Shown: positions 28,323 to 37,725, counted from the first letter of the stretch. The stretch is 42,966 nt of DNA from Chloroflexota bacterium (GCA_028875185.1 JAPPFH010000005.1:1-42966), one strand, 5' to 3'. Translations and numbers: made by a program. The notes: generated from the sequence alone by a model not told the origin.

Positions 28323-28460
28323 AGCAATGGGGGCGCAGGGCGCGCAGTCGATACACCTTGAATCTTGAGTTGCCTAATTCCACTGATGTCAATCATCCGC
28401 CGGCGTTTTCGCGCTCTCGCTGTTAGAATAGCGGCGTCATCAGATCAGCGGAATGCGACG

Positions 28461-28865
28461 ATGCCAGTCCACTTCAAATGGCTCGACGAACAGAAACGCG
28501 CCTTGCGCTTTACCGCCGAAGGGATTTGGAATAGGAAGGATTATCATCAGGCGGCGCGCGCCGCCGCCTTCAGTTTGAGCGCGGTCAATCATCCGGTCGA
28601 CTGCATCATCGACCTCCGCCGGAGCGCGCGCCCATCCCTGCCCGCCGGCGCCGCCGCTCATTTCCGCAGCTTCGGCCGCCGGACGCAATCCTGCTTGACG
28701 GGCCGAGCCGCCGTCATTGGACTGCCCGGAAATGAGGCGGATCGGCTTGGGTTCTCGCGCGACCGGCGGCTGCCGACTATTGACGGCTTCGTTCAGCAAG
28801 TCGATTCGGCGGAAGAGCTCAAACAGCTGCTTGCGGAGTGGGCGGCGAATCCACCCGAACGCTAG
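28461..28865 (+). CDS. small protein, STAS/SpoIIAA-like fold
   Basis: A 134-residue soluble protein. The alternation of strands and helices (VHFKWLDEQKRALRFTAEG, HPVDCIIDLR, AVIGLPGNEADR, VDSAEELKQLLAEW) resembles STAS-like or SpoIIAA-like families, which often bind nucleotides or membranes. Function unknown. ATG 28461 is chosen because upstream codons (from 28365) look non-conserved, although the frame is open. Its stop codon TAG shares the CTAG with the stop of the convergent MFS gene. Confidence 0.55.
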   Translation: MPVHFKWLDEQKRALRFTAEGIWNRKDYHQAARAAAFSLSAVNHPVDCIIDLRRSARPSLPAGAAAHFRSFGRRTQSCLTGRAAVIGLPGNEADRLGFSRDRRLPTIDGFVQQVDSAEELKQLLAEWAANPPER

Positions 28866-30064
28866 CGGTCTTCGTGGCTTTCCGCCGGAGTCGAAGGCAG
28901 CGTTATGATGACCGGCAGGCAGAGCAAAGAAATCAGAGCGGCCGCGATGAAGGCGTTCTGCAAGCCCAGCGCATCGCCCAATGCGCCGACCATCATCACA
29001 TTGAGCGCGCGTACGCCAAAAGCATAGAGCATGAACATGCCGTTGGCGGTGGCGCGGTTCTCCGGCAGCTGATCTTGCACCAGCGCCAGAAATACCGGCG
29101 ATACCGAAAGCGCTGTGAAGCCCATGCCGACGAGCAGCGGGATCATCAGCGCGCCTTCAACATGGACGAATACAAGCATCAACAGCGCGGAGCAGATCGC
29201 CGCCCCAGCCACCATCTTCCGCCGCCCAAAGCGATCGCTGAGCGTGCCGCCCATCAGCGCGCCGCCGACGCCGGAAAACTCATACAGCGCCAGTGCGCCC
29301 GTCGCCAGCGTCAGCTCAAAGCCGCGGATATCCACCAAATAGACGACCATGAAAATGCCCAGGCTGCTCGCCGCCATATTGCGCAAGAGCATGACGCCCA
29401 GCAAAGGCGCGAAGACGCGCGCGAAACGCCGCAGCATCGGCTTGGTCTTGGTCTTGCGGCGTTCGCGTTTGGCTGAAACATCGCGCAGCCGCCAAAAGAG
29501 CACCGCGCTCGCCAGCCAGCCGAAGAACATCAGCCGCCACAAGCCCTGCATGCCCCACTCAGCCACGCCGAAACCGACCAGCAGCGGACCAACCGAGCGC
29601 GCCAATTCGCCGGCAGCCATGAAAAAGCTCATGCCGCGCCCGACCTTGCCGCCAGCCACATGGGCGATCATCGCCGGCGCCGGCGCGTGAAAAGCCATGA
29701 TGTTCACGCCCACGCAGAAGAGCAGCAGCGCCAAGGCGCCATAAGTGGGCATGAAGCCGATGAGCGACGCCAGTGTAGCCGTGATAGCCGGCGCGAATAT
29801 CACCAGATAGCGCACCGAGAAGCGGTCGGCCAAGTAGCCGATGACGGGACCCAGCAGCGACGGCGCCTGCATGAAGACCGGCAGCGAGCCGGCCATCACC
29901 AGGGTCAAGCCGAGCTTGTCAATCAGCAGGGGCAGCAGCGGCGCGATAAAAGCGGAGTACACATCATGCACAAAATGCCCGCCGCAAATGAGCAGGATGC
30001 GGTTGTAATCAAATGCTGATTCGCGCTTGGTTTCGCCCTCGATTTCGATTGAGGCGGATGTCAT
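28862..30064 (-). CDS. major facilitator superfamily transporter
   Basis: A 400-residue polytopic protein with about twelve membrane spans and MFS-like loops, including FMPTYGALALLLFCVG and the basic loop KRERRKTKTK between the two halves. The loop TLSDRFGRRKMVAG fits the MFS signature GxxxDRxGRR. Substrate unknown. MFS carriers of this size commonly export or import small molecules. The gene has its own strong promoter and converges with the STAS-like gene. No regulator lies next to it. Confidence 0.88.
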   Translation of the reverse strand: MTSASIEIEGETKRESAFDYNRILLICGGHFVHDVYSAFIAPLLPLLIDKLGLTLVMAGSLPVFMQAPSLLGPVIGYLADRFSVRYLVIFAPAITATLASLIGFMPTYGALALLLFCVGVNIMAFHAPAPAMIAHVAGGKVGRGMSFFMAAGELARSVGPLLVGFGVAEWGMQGLWRLMFFGWLASAVLFWRLRDVSAKRERRKTKTKPMLRRFARVFAPLLGVMLLRNMAASSLGIFMVVYLVDIRGFELTLATGALALYEFSGVGGALMGGTLSDRFGRRKMVAGAAICSALLMLVFVHVEGALMIPLLVGMGFTALSVSPVFLALVQDQLPENRATANGMFMLYAFGVRALNVMMVGALGDALGLQNAFIAAALISLLCLPVIITLPSTPAESHEDR

Positions 30065-30099
30065 GGGGCGTCCGTTTGGCTTTTGCCTAATGGCGGCAG

Positions 30100-30127
30100 A
30101 TTATAGCGCAGTTCGGGCGGATGACAA
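30100..30127 (-). promoter_or_regulatory. sigma-70-type promoter for the MFS gene
   Basis: On the minus strand TTGTCA (30127-30122) and TATAAT (30105-30100) are separated by 16 bases, about 36 bases before the ATG at 30064. Confidence 0.65.
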
Positions 30128-30197
30128 CGCGGCAATCGCGGCAGCGCCGCCGCCCAGAGCTTAACCGTCGCATACCCTACGGCCTGCTCGTGGCTGC

Positions 30198-30225
30198 TTT
30201 ACAGGGGCCGCGCGCTCGTGATAAT
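30198..30225 (+). promoter_or_regulatory. sigma-70-type promoter for the secreted hypothetical
   Basis: TTTACA (30198-30203), 16 bases, then GATAAT (30220-30225). It lies 33 bases upstream of the ATG at 30259. Confidence 0.55.
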
Positions 30226-30258
30226 GTGATCTTAGATTGAGTCAATCGGAGGGCAAGC

Positions 30259-31011
30259 ATGAAATACCCAACGCTCATTTCTCTTCTCATCGCGATACTC
30301 GCATTGCCTGGAATCGCCCAGGGTCAGTCGCCGGCAGCCGATGCCTACCAAGATCGTCGTATCGATGCCAGCTCGACAAACGCCGGCTGTCGAAAAAGCC
30401 CCGCCCCATGGCAGGCTTGCTACTACACAGTCGCCAGCGACGGTTTGCTTACGGTCGTCGTACAAGTGTCCTCCCAGCGCATGAATCCGCCGCCCTTCGC
30501 TCGTCAGGAGTTGCCACAGCTGATCAATGCCTTGCATCGCGGGGCTTTGGGCGAATCGATCCCCGCCGAGGCGGCGACCTTGCTCGCGCAGGATAGCGTC
30601 AGCCGCAGGGGAGGCTACGTTGGACACGTCGTTGGACGCGTCGATGGCGTGCCGGTGCTGGTAAGCCCCGAAGTATATGAAGCATTCCATAGATGGTGGC
30701 TGAGCGAAGAGCGCAGAAAGCATCCGACGCCGTTTCCGCCAGCGCTGCCGCTTGAAGACCTCTGGGATGAACGGCATCCTGCGCATGTTCGGCATGGCTG
30801 TACTGCGCCCAGCCACCACCGCAGTCCAATCGATTCTGGCGCCCTCTTCGGCTGCTACGAATCCCGAGCCAGCGCTGGCTTGCTTACCTATGTCTTCCAA
30901 GCCGCGCCGTCGAGCGCGATCGTTGACGATCTGCCGCTGGCGGGCAACTTCGGGCTTCGGCTGATGCGGCGTCTGCATCAGCCCCAAGCGGCTGAGACTA
31001 CTCGTCCCTAG
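30259..31011 (+). CDS. secreted hypothetical protein
   Basis: A 250-residue protein with a good signal peptide (TLISLLIAILALPGIAQG, probable cleavage near residue 22). The mature part has several Cys (in NAGCRKS, QACYY, HGCTA, FGCYE), which could form disulfides outside the cytoplasm. No family is recognised. A GGAGGG box five bases before the ATG and a clear promoter support this strand over a long minus-strand frame covering the same bases (30232-30987). The two segments YYTVASDGLLTVVVQV and YESRASAGLLTYVFQA look like an internal repeat. Confidence 0.65.
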   Translation: MKYPTLISLLIAILALPGIAQGQSPAADAYQDRRIDASSTNAGCRKSPAPWQACYYTVASDGLLTVVVQVSSQRMNPPPFARQELPQLINALHRGALGESIPAEAATLLAQDSVSRRGGYVGHVVGRVDGVPVLVSPEVYEAFHRWWLSEERRKHPTPFPPALPLEDLWDERHPAHVRHGCTAPSHHRSPIDSGALFGCYESRASAGLLTYVFQAAPSSAIVDDLPLAGNFGLRLMRRLHQPQAAETTRP

Positions 31012-31222
31012 GTTTCGCGGAAGGCTGCGCGTCTTGGTCGGGCGTTATTGCCATTGGGTAACCCTGCCGAAAGCGAGCGCCCGCATTCTGGCGCGGTCTG
31101 CCGTCGCGGGCGGAAGCCAGCGCGTCATCCGATGCAACCGGCGCATGGCTTGCGTTTTTCGAATCGACGCTTCACCACCTTACTGTTTCTAAGTCGTGTA
31201 AACTGGGGCTGCCTCTGTTAAT
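31012..31222. other. intergenic region upstream of metH
   Basis: A region of 211 bases. TAATAT (31217-31222) and TGTAAA 16 bases before it are a weak promoter candidate right at the start codon. I looked for a cobalamin box and found none. Nothing else is recognised. Confidence 0.3.
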
Positions 31223-34200
31223 ATGCGCTATATGAATAACCATCAGTCATCCTTCAGCAACCGGCGCTACCTGGATGCCGTCGATGACCACATCGTCATC
31301 TTCGATGGCGCTATGGGCACGAGCATCCAGTCTTACACGCTCAACAAGTACGACTTCGGCGGCGAGCAATATCAAGACTGCATCGATTATCTGGTCATCA
31401 CCAGACCTGATATCATTCGCGAAATTCACGAGTCCTTCCTGAATGTCGGCGCCGAAGCGATCGAGACCAATACCTTCCGCAGCAATCGCCGCACCCTGGC
31501 GGAACATGGCTTGGGCGATCGCACCTTGGAGATCAACCGCGCCGCTGCCCGCATCGCCCGCGCCGCCTGCGATAGCTGCGAAGCCGAAACCGGCATCGCC
31601 CGTTTCGCCGCCGGCAGTATGGGTCCCAGCGGCATGCTGCCCTCGGGCGATGATCCCGATCTAAGCGCAATCACATTTGACGAGCTCGCCGAACTCTTCT
31701 ACGAGCAGGCGCGCGGCCTGGTCGAAGGCGGCGCAGACCTGCTGCTGCTCGAAACGAGCCAGGATATCCTCGAAGTCAAAGCGGCGGTGCATGGCATCGA
31801 TCGCTACTTCGCCGATAGCGGGGCGCGCGTCCCGCTGCAGGTGCAGATCACGCTCGATGTCAGCGGGCGTATGCTCTTCGGCACCGATATCGCGGGCGCG
31901 CTGGCAACGCTCGAGGCGCTGCCGATTGATGTGCTGGGTATGAATTGCTCCACCGGACCCGAGTACATGCGTCTGCCGATTCAATATCTCGTTGAGCGCT
32001 CGCCCTTTCCTATTAGCGTCGTGCCCAATGCTGGCTTGCCTATCAATGTCGATGGCGAAGCGGTATATCCCATGAAGCCCGCGCCCTTCAGCGAGATGAT
32101 GGCGGAATTCGCCGGCTGGGGCGTCAGTGTTGTCGGCGGCTGCTGCGGCACGACGCCCGAGCATATCGCCCGGCTATACGAGCGCATTCACGGGTCGAGC
32201 TATGCGGCCTCGCTGGGCGGGCAAGGCTCTTTGCGGGCGCCCGCGGCGCGCAATGTCATCCTGGAAGCGCGCGTATCCAGCGGCATGACGGCGGCGCGCA
32301 TGAAGCAAGATCCTGGCCCCACGCTCATCGGCGAGCGCGTCAACAGCCAGGGCAGCCGAAAGGTCAAGCGTCTCCTGCTCGAAGACGACTACGACAGCAT
32401 TGTCGAGATTGCGGTTGGGCAGGTCGAGCGCGGCGCTCACATGCTCGATGTCTGCGTCGCCTTGACCGAGCGCGATGATGAAAAAGAGCAAATGGAGAGA
32501 TTGGTCAAGAAGCTGTCGCTGGCGGTCGAGGCGCCGCTGATCATTGACACGACGGAAGCCGATGTCGCCGAAGCCGCTTTAGCGCTTTACCCGGGCCGCG
32601 GCATCATCAATGGCAATAACTTGGAAAACGGCCGCGAGCGCATCGATCAGATCCTGCCCATCGCCTTGAAGCATGGCGCCGCCGTCCTCTCCATGACGAT
32701 CGACGAAGCCGGCATGGCGCATTCGCGCGAGAAAAAACTGGATATCGCCCGGCGCATCACCGACATCGCGCGCAAGGAATACGGACTTTCCGCTGAAGAT
32801 ATCATTTTCGACGCGCTTACTTTCCCGCTGACAACGGGACAGGAGGAGCTGCGGAATGATGCCGTCGAGACGATCGAGGGCATCCGCCAGATCAAAGCGC
32901 GGCTTCCCGGCGTTATGACCGCGCTCGGCATCAGCAACGTCAGCTTCGGCGTCGGCGCGGCCGCCCGCGGTGTGCTCAACAGCGTCTTCCTCTATCACGC
33001 GGTTAAAGCCGGGCTGGATATGGCGATCGTTAATCCGGCTCATATCACGCCGTATTTCGAAATCCCGGACGAGCAGCGGCGAATCGCCGAAGACCTCATC
33101 TTCAACAGTGACGCGGACGCCTTGCCGCGCTTCATTCAATATTTTGAAGAAAACGAAGTGCGGATCGCCGGCGCCGAAGAAATTGACCCCACCGCTGATA
33201 TGACCAGCGAAGAGGCATTGCATTGGCAGATTGTGCATCGCAAGAAAGAAGGCGTGGAAGCGCTGATCGACGACATTCTCGGGCGCATGGATGCCGTCGC
33301 CGCGCTTAATACGGTGCTGCTGCCGGCGATGAAAGAAGTCGGCGACAAGTTCGGCGCTGGCGAGCTCATCCTGCCATTCGTCTTGCAATCGGCCGAAGTG
33401 ATGAAAAAGTCGGTCGCTTATCTCGAAGGCTTCATGGAAAAGATCGAAGGCGCGAGCAAGGGCATTGTCGTGCTCGCCACAGTCTACGGCGATGTGCACG
33501 ATATCGGCAAGAACCTGGTAAAGACCATCCTCAGCAATAACGGCTACACGGTGCATGACCTCGGCAAGCAGGTGCCGGCCAATACCATCATCGACAAGGC
33601 TTTGGAATTCAATGCCGACGCCATCGGTTTGTCCGCGTTGCTGGTCAGCACATCGAAGCAGATGCCGCTGATCGTCAACGAGTTGGCTCGGCGTGACTTA
33701 AATATACCGGTGCTGGTTGGCGGCGCCGCCATCAACCGCCGTTTCGGCCGGCGCATCCTCTTCCTTGATGGCTCGAAAGAGCCTTACCTCGCCGGCGTTT
33801 TCTACTGCAAGGACGCCTTTGAAGGCTTGGCTGTCGTTGATCAATTGCTGGATGCCGAGCGTCACGAGCAGTTCCTCGACGAGGTATTCAACGAGGCTTA
33901 CACCGAAGTGGAGCGCGCGCCCCGCCGCCGCCGCGCCCGCGGCAGTGGCCTTCAAAGGACCGTAAACGCCGCGCCTGATATCCCGACGCCACCCTTCTGG
34001 GGGACGCGCGTCGTACGCTCCATGCCCTTGGAGATCGTGCTCCAGCATTTGCACAAGCCCGAGCTCTTCCGTCTCTCCTGGGGCGCCAAGAATACGCGCG
34101 GCGCGGAATGGGAACAGCTCGAAGCCGAGTTTGAAGCACGCCTGCTGCGCATGGGACTGGAAGCGGCGCGGCAAGGCACGCTGAAGCCGCAAGCGGTTTA

Positions 34201-34789
34201 CGCCTACCTGCCCGCCAACAGCGATGGCGATGACTTGACCGTCTGGGACGCGGATGCCTACGCTGCCGCCGGCGAAAAGCGCGAAACCGCTCGCTTCCGC
34301 TTCCCGCGCCAGCCCGATGGCGAGCGGCTTTGCATCAGCGATTATTTCGCGCCCATAGATAGCGGGCAGACCGATGCGCTGGTCTTGCAGACGGTCACCG
34401 TTGGCGCCGCCGCCAGCGAAGAATTCGCGCGGCTGGAAGCGGCGAACGAATACAGCGAAGCCTACTTCTTCCATGGCCTCGCGGTGCAAGCGGCGGAAGC
34501 GATCGCCAACTATCTTACCACCATCGTCCAAGGGCAGTTGGGCATCTCCGCCGGGCGGGGCAAACGCTACAGCTGGGGTTATCCCGCTTGTCCTGAATTG
34601 GCGGATCACGAGATCGTCTTAGGCCTGCTGCCGCAGTTGGAGACGGAGTTGGGCTTGTCGCTGACCGAGTCCTGGCAGTGGGTGCCGGAGCAGAGCACGG
34701 CGGCGCTCTTCACGCATCATCCCGACGCCAAGTATTACAGCGTGGGCTGGCTGGATCGGGTGGGGCAGATATTGGGCGCGCAAAATTGA
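31223..34789 (+). CDS. metH: cobalamin-dependent methionine synthase
   Basis: A 1188-residue multidomain enzyme transferring a methyl group from 5-methyltetrahydrofolate to homocysteine through cobalamin. The homocysteine domain has DGAMGTS near the start and Zn-binding Cys in LGMNCSTG (about 242) and GGCCGTT (about 306-307). The pterin domain begins around LIGERVNSQGS. The cap and B12 domains include DVHDIGKNLVKTIL with its cobalt-ligating His (about 758). The C-terminal activation domain includes YSWGYPACPELADHE. All modules are present and in order. No cobalamin riboswitch with the usual B12 box was seen in the 211 bases upstream, and no strong ribosome binding site precedes either of the two nearby ATGs (31223, 31232). 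Confidence 0.96.
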   Translation: MRYMNNHQSSFSNRRYLDAVDDHIVIFDGAMGTSIQSYTLNKYDFGGEQYQDCIDYLVITRPDIIREIHESFLNVGAEAIETNTFRSNRRTLAEHGLGDRTLEINRAAARIARAACDSCEAETGIARFAAGSMGPSGMLPSGDDPDLSAITFDELAELFYEQARGLVEGGADLLLLETSQDILEVKAAVHGIDRYFADSGARVPLQVQITLDVSGRMLFGTDIAGALATLEALPIDVLGMNCSTGPEYMRLPIQYLVERSPFPISVVPNAGLPINVDGEAVYPMKPAPFSEMMAEFAGWGVSVVGGCCGTTPEHIARLYERIHGSSYAASLGGQGSLRAPAARNVILEARVSSGMTAARMKQDPGPTLIGERVNSQGSRKVKRLLLEDDYDSIVEIAVGQVERGAHMLDVCVALTERDDEKEQMERLVKKLSLAVEAPLIIDTTEADVAEAALALYPGRGIINGNNLENGRERIDQILPIALKHGAAVLSMTIDEAGMAHSREKKLDIARRITDIARKEYGLSAEDIIFDALTFPLTTGQEELRNDAVETIEGIRQIKARLPGVMTALGISNVSFGVGAAARGVLNSVFLYHAVKAGLDMAIVNPAHITPYFEIPDEQRRIAEDLIFNSDADALPRFIQYFEENEVRIAGAEEIDPTADMTSEEALHWQIVHRKKEGVEALIDDILGRMDAVAALNTVLLPAMKEVGDKFGAGELILPFVLQSAEVMKKSVAYLEGFMEKIEGASKGIVVLATVYGDVHDIGKNLVKTILSNNGYTVHDLGKQVPANTIIDKALEFNADAIGLSALLVSTSKQMPLIVNELARRDLNIPVLVGGAAINRRFGRRILFLDGSKEPYLAGVFYCKDAFEGLAVVDQLLDAERHEQFLDEVFNEAYTEVERAPRRRRARGSGLQRTVNAAPDIPTPPFWGTRVVRSMPLEIVLQHLHKPELFRLSWGAKNTRGAEWEQLEAEFEARLLRMGLEAARQGTLKPQAVYAYLPANSDGDDLTVWDADAYAAAGEKRETARFRFPRQPDGERLCISDYFAPIDSGQTDALVLQTVTVGAAASEEFARLEAANEYSEAYFFHGLAVQAAEAIANYLTTIVQGQLGISAGRGKRYSWGYPACPELADHEIVLGLLPQLETELGLSLTESWQWVPEQSTAALFTHHPDAKYYSVGWLDRVGQILGAQN

Positions 34790-34878
34790 TGACGAGCCCA
34801 CTGCTTTATGGCGTATTCGTCACCCTAGGCGCTTCCATTGGGGCGCTGGTCTATAATCTAAGCAGTCAGCTTACATGA
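34789..34878 (+). CDS. possible 29-residue small membrane protein
   Basis: An ATG overlaps the metH stop by one base (TGATG). It encodes 29 residues, mostly one hydrophobic segment (LLYGVFVTLGASIGALVYNL), ending SSQLT. The GALVYNLSSQL end resembles the C-terminal motif of DUF3566-like membrane proteins, one of which is encoded about 150 bases downstream. It could be a translationally coupled small protein or the remnant of such a gene. No strong ribosome binding site is present. Confidence 0.3.
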   Translation: MTSPLLYGVFVTLGASIGALVYNLSSQLT

Positions 34879-35028
34879 TGGAATCAGATTGGAGATCGAG
34901 TTGCAAGAGATGCAGCCAACAGAAAAGAAAAAGAACTGATTGCGCCTGCGCCAAAATGTGGCATAGCTCGCATCAGCAGTACTCTCAACGAGTAGCACTG
35001 CATAAAGTATTCTCCTAAAGGTGATGAT

Positions 35029-35352
35029 ATGACCTACACACTCAAGCGCATCGGCTTTCTTTCCGCCGTTAAGATCGCCGCGCTGGTATCGGCGGCGGCC
35101 GCCGTCTTGCCCATCCTCCTGCTCGTGGCGCTTAACGCCATCTTCAATCTCATGCCGATTGATATCCCGCTTGATGTGCTGGGGCCCATGCTGGCGCAGA
35201 TTGCGCTCTGGGCGGCTATTGCGGGCGGCGTCTCCACGGCGCTGACCGTTTCCATCTACAACGTCGCCGCGCCAATTCTCGGCGGGGTTACAGTGGAGCT
35301 CAAAGCGCAGCATCCCCCGCGCAAGCCGAAGGATGATGTCGAAATTCATTGA
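35029..35352 (+). CDS. DUF3566-like small membrane protein
   Basis: A 107-residue protein with two membrane segments (VKIAALVSAAAAVLPILLLVA and LAQIALWAAIAGGVSTALTV). The C-terminal motif SIYNVAAPILGGVTVELKA is like that of DUF3566, a small bacterial membrane family of unknown role. The end is charged (HPPRKPKDDVEIH) and cytoplasmic. AAGGTGA stands about five bases before the ATG. The gene stands alone between metH and the dioxygenase-like gene. Confidence 0.65.
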   Translation: MTYTLKRIGFLSAVKIAALVSAAAAVLPILLLVALNAIFNLMPIDIPLDVLGPMLAQIALWAAIAGGVSTALTVSIYNVAAPILGGVTVELKAQHPPRKPKDDVEIH

Positions 35353-35384
35353 CGATTGCCGGGGATGGGGTGGGGGTTGAAAAC

Positions 35385-35413
35385 TTGACAAGCGCGCCGC
35401 GTCGGTTCATCAT
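35385..35413 (+). promoter_or_regulatory. sigma-70-type promoter for the phytanoyl-CoA dioxygenase-like gene
   Basis: A perfect TTGACA (35385-35390) with 17 bases to CATCAT (35408-35413). It lies about 45 bases before the start at 35458. Confidence 0.5.
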
Positions 35414-35457
35414 CTCTTATGACAGAAGGCGAGCCGTATAGGGTTAGGAGGCGCCGC

Positions 35458-36243
35458 ATGCCCACCGCGCTGCAAAAGGAATACGACGAGAAAGGCTACG
35501 TCATCGTGCGGGAAGCGGTGGACGCCGAGCTCGCGCGCGAAACTGCCGACCATGTGCATTGGCTGGCGCAGCGCCATCCCGATATCCGCCCGGAAAGGTT
35601 CGGCCACAACATGCTGGTGAGCGATCCCTTTATGCACCGGCTCGTCAGCGATGAGCGGCTGGTCGACATCGTCGAGCAATTTCTGGGACCCAATATCGCC
35701 ATGTGGGCGGCGCATTATATCGCCAAGCCGCCGGAGCACGGGCAACGAGTCCTCTGGCATCAGGATGGTAGTTATTGGCCGCTCGAGCCGATGGAAGTAA
35801 CCACCATCTGGCTGGCCGCCACTGAGTCCACGCGCGCGAACGGCTGTATGCGCCTGCTGCCTGGCACGCAAAACAATCGGCTGCTCTCCCGCCGAGAAAT
35901 GATTGATGTCAAGGACGGCAAGAACGTGCTCGAATCCGGCATCCATCCGTCACAGATTGACGATTCGCATGTGGTCGACCTGGAGTTGAATCCCGGCGAT
36001 GTCTCGGTGCACAATCCGCGCATCATCCACAGCTCCGAGCCCAATACATCCGACAAATGGCGCATCGGGCTTACGCTGCGCTACATCCCGACCTCGACCC
36101 GCGTCAAGCGAGAAGCCGATCGCCCGATTCTCGTCCGCGGGGCGCCTGATTCCGGCAACAGCAACACCTACTCCGAGCGCCCGCTTTACGATCCCGCCAT
36201 CCACATGCCCTTCCGCGGTATGGAAGATTGGAAGGCGGATTAG
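35458..36243 (+). CDS. phytanoyl-CoA dioxygenase family protein
   Basis: A 261-residue Fe(II)/2-oxoglutarate-dependent oxygenase of the PhyH family. The first two iron ligands are in LWHQDGSYW (HxD), the distal His is in VHNPRIIHSS, and an Arg follows in WRIGLTLRY, matching the facial triad plus 2-oxoglutarate clamp. Members hydroxylate or desaturate small molecules, and the substrate here is unknown. The start at 35458 has AGGAGG six bases upstream. The frame is open 13 codons further, to 35419. It may be transcribed with the sulfatase gene downstream (148 bases away). Confidence 0.85.
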   Translation: MPTALQKEYDEKGYVIVREAVDAELARETADHVHWLAQRHPDIRPERFGHNMLVSDPFMHRLVSDERLVDIVEQFLGPNIAMWAAHYIAKPPEHGQRVLWHQDGSYWPLEPMEVTTIWLAATESTRANGCMRLLPGTQNNRLLSRREMIDVKDGKNVLESGIHPSQIDDSHVVDLELNPGDVSVHNPRIIHSSEPNTSDKWRIGLTLRYIPTSTRVKREADRPILVRGAPDSGNSNTYSERPLYDPAIHMPFRGMEDWKAD

Positions 36244-36391
36244 GGCAACGAGGGGGCGAGCCGCCGGCGCGCCCGTACGAGAACTTGGTTGCTGTGATTC
36301 GGGTGACCCACAGCCGCGCGCAGACCCGGCGGTTCAGTCGCCGCTGCGTCCATAGAATTGATATTGGTGAAACAGAAGCGGGAGCCTCGCT
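36244..36391. other. intergenic region before the sulfatase
   Basis: A region of 148 bases. GGGGGCG near the left and GGCGCGCCC a short distance right suggest a degenerate palindrome. No promoter of good quality was seen. GGGAG lies eight bases before the sulfatase ATG. Confidence 0.3.
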
Positions 36392-37693
36392 ATGCCAAGA
36401 CCGAATATTCTCTACATTCACTCGCACGACACGGGCCGCTACATCGGTCCCTACGGCCACGCTATCCCGACGCCCAATTTGCAGCGCCTCGCCGAGCGCG
36501 GTGTCCTCTTTCGCCGCGCCTACTGCGCCGCGCCCACGTGCTCGCCGAGCCGCGCCGCATTGCTGACTGGCCAATCGCCCCATAGCGCCGGCATGTTGGG
36601 CTTGGCCAATCGTCACTTTCGGCTGCGCGACTTCAAGCAGCACATCATCCATACGCTGAAAAGCGCGGGCTATACATCGGCGCTTGCGGGCATCCAGCAT
36701 CTATCGGGGAAGCGATACCACGGCGGCGCCGCTGATGTCGGTTACGACCAGGTGTTGACCGAAGACCGGCCGCGGACGCATATCGCAGCCGCCGACTTTA
36801 TCCGTTCGCAACCGGCCGAACCCTTCTGGCTGTCGGTCGGTTTCTTTGAGACGCATCGCGAATTCCCGACGGAGCACGATGTCAACCCGGATTATGTACA
36901 GCCGCCCGCGCTCTTTCCCGATACGCCCGGCACGCGACAAGATATGGCGAATTACATCGCCATGGCGCGGATTCTGGACGATAAGATCGGGCATGTGTTG
37001 CGGGCGCTGGACGAGACGGGTCTGCGCGAAAACACGCTGGTCATCTACACCACCGACCACGGGCTCGCTTTCCCTGACATGAAATGCCACTTGACCGATC
37101 ATGGCATCGGCGTCGCCTTGATCATGGATGGCCCGGCGCCGTTCAGCGGCGGGCGCCTCATTGACGGCATGATCAGCCATATCGACCTTTTTCCGACGCT
37201 TTGCGATCTGCTGAGCATTGACCGACCGGGCTGGCTGCAGGGGCATTCTATGCTGCCGCTGCTCACGGGAGAGCGCGAATCCATCCGCGATGAGGTCTTC
37301 GCCGAGGTCAGCTATCACGCCGCGTACGAACCCAAGCGCGCCGTTCGCAGCGAGCGCTACAAATACATCCGCCGCTACGACGGGCGCAGCTCACCGACGC
37401 TCTCGAATATCGATGACGGTTACACCAAGAGCGAATGGCTGGCTGCCGGTTATGGCGAGAGCCCGATCGCGCCGGAACGCTTGTACGACACCTGGCTGGA
37501 TCCGGTCGAGCGCGTCAACCTGGCTGACAGCGACCAACACGCGGATGTACTGGACGATATGCGCGCGCGCCTCGATCGCTGGATGCGCGAAACTGACGAC
37601 CCGCTCTTGCAAGGGCAGGTTCCAGCGCCGCCGGAGGCTGAGTTGAACGATCCCGCTGGCATGTCTCCGCGTGATCCGTTCATGGTGATGTAG
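36392..37693 (+). CDS. sulfatase family protein (Cys-type)
   Basis: A 433-residue member of the alkaline phosphatase/sulfatase superfamily. The formylglycine motif CSPSR in APTCSPSRAALLTG is near residue 49-53, and the metal site starts with HSHDTGRY. DHG in YTTDHGLAFPDMKCH holds further metal-binding residues, and the C-terminal RYKYIR block is a common feature. No signal peptide is evident, so it may be cytoplasmic. The enzyme requires formylglycine generation by a maturase, which is not in this window. Its stop TAG falls inside a TGTAGGGGCGG repeat motif, so the gene end has been shaped by, or coincides with, a dispersed repeat. Confidence 0.88.
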   Translation: MPRPNILYIHSHDTGRYIGPYGHAIPTPNLQRLAERGVLFRRAYCAAPTCSPSRAALLTGQSPHSAGMLGLANRHFRLRDFKQHIIHTLKSAGYTSALAGIQHLSGKRYHGGAADVGYDQVLTEDRPRTHIAAADFIRSQPAEPFWLSVGFFETHREFPTEHDVNPDYVQPPALFPDTPGTRQDMANYIAMARILDDKIGHVLRALDETGLRENTLVIYTTDHGLAFPDMKCHLTDHGIGVALIMDGPAPFSGGRLIDGMISHIDLFPTLCDLLSIDRPGWLQGHSMLPLLTGERESIRDEVFAEVSYHAAYEPKRAVRSERYKYIRRYDGRSSPTLSNIDDGYTKSEWLAAGYGESPIAPERLYDTWLDPVERVNLADSDQHADVLDDMRARLDRWMRETDDPLLQGQVPAPPEAELNDPAGMSPRDPFMVM

Positions 37694-37722
37694 GGGCGGC
37701 CGATCATGCCCTTCTGGGGATA
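37689..37722. repeat. partial dispersed repeat (TGTAGGGGCGGCC type) after the sulfatase
   Basis: TGTAGGGGCGGCC is followed by GATCATGCCC, a shortened or degenerate palindrome of the family seen elsewhere. It contains the sulfatase stop and the space before the next ATG, with GGGG near the next ribosome binding site. Confidence 0.45.
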
Positions 37723-37725
37723 CCG

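Noticed and set aside
30232-30987. Long minus-strand frame across the secreted hypothetical gene
   Set aside because: It has no signal peptide or good ribosome binding site, whereas the plus strand has a promoter, GGAGGG and a signal peptide.
31012-31222. Possible cobalamin riboswitch before metH
   Set aside because: No B12 box or expected stem structure was recognised in the sequence.
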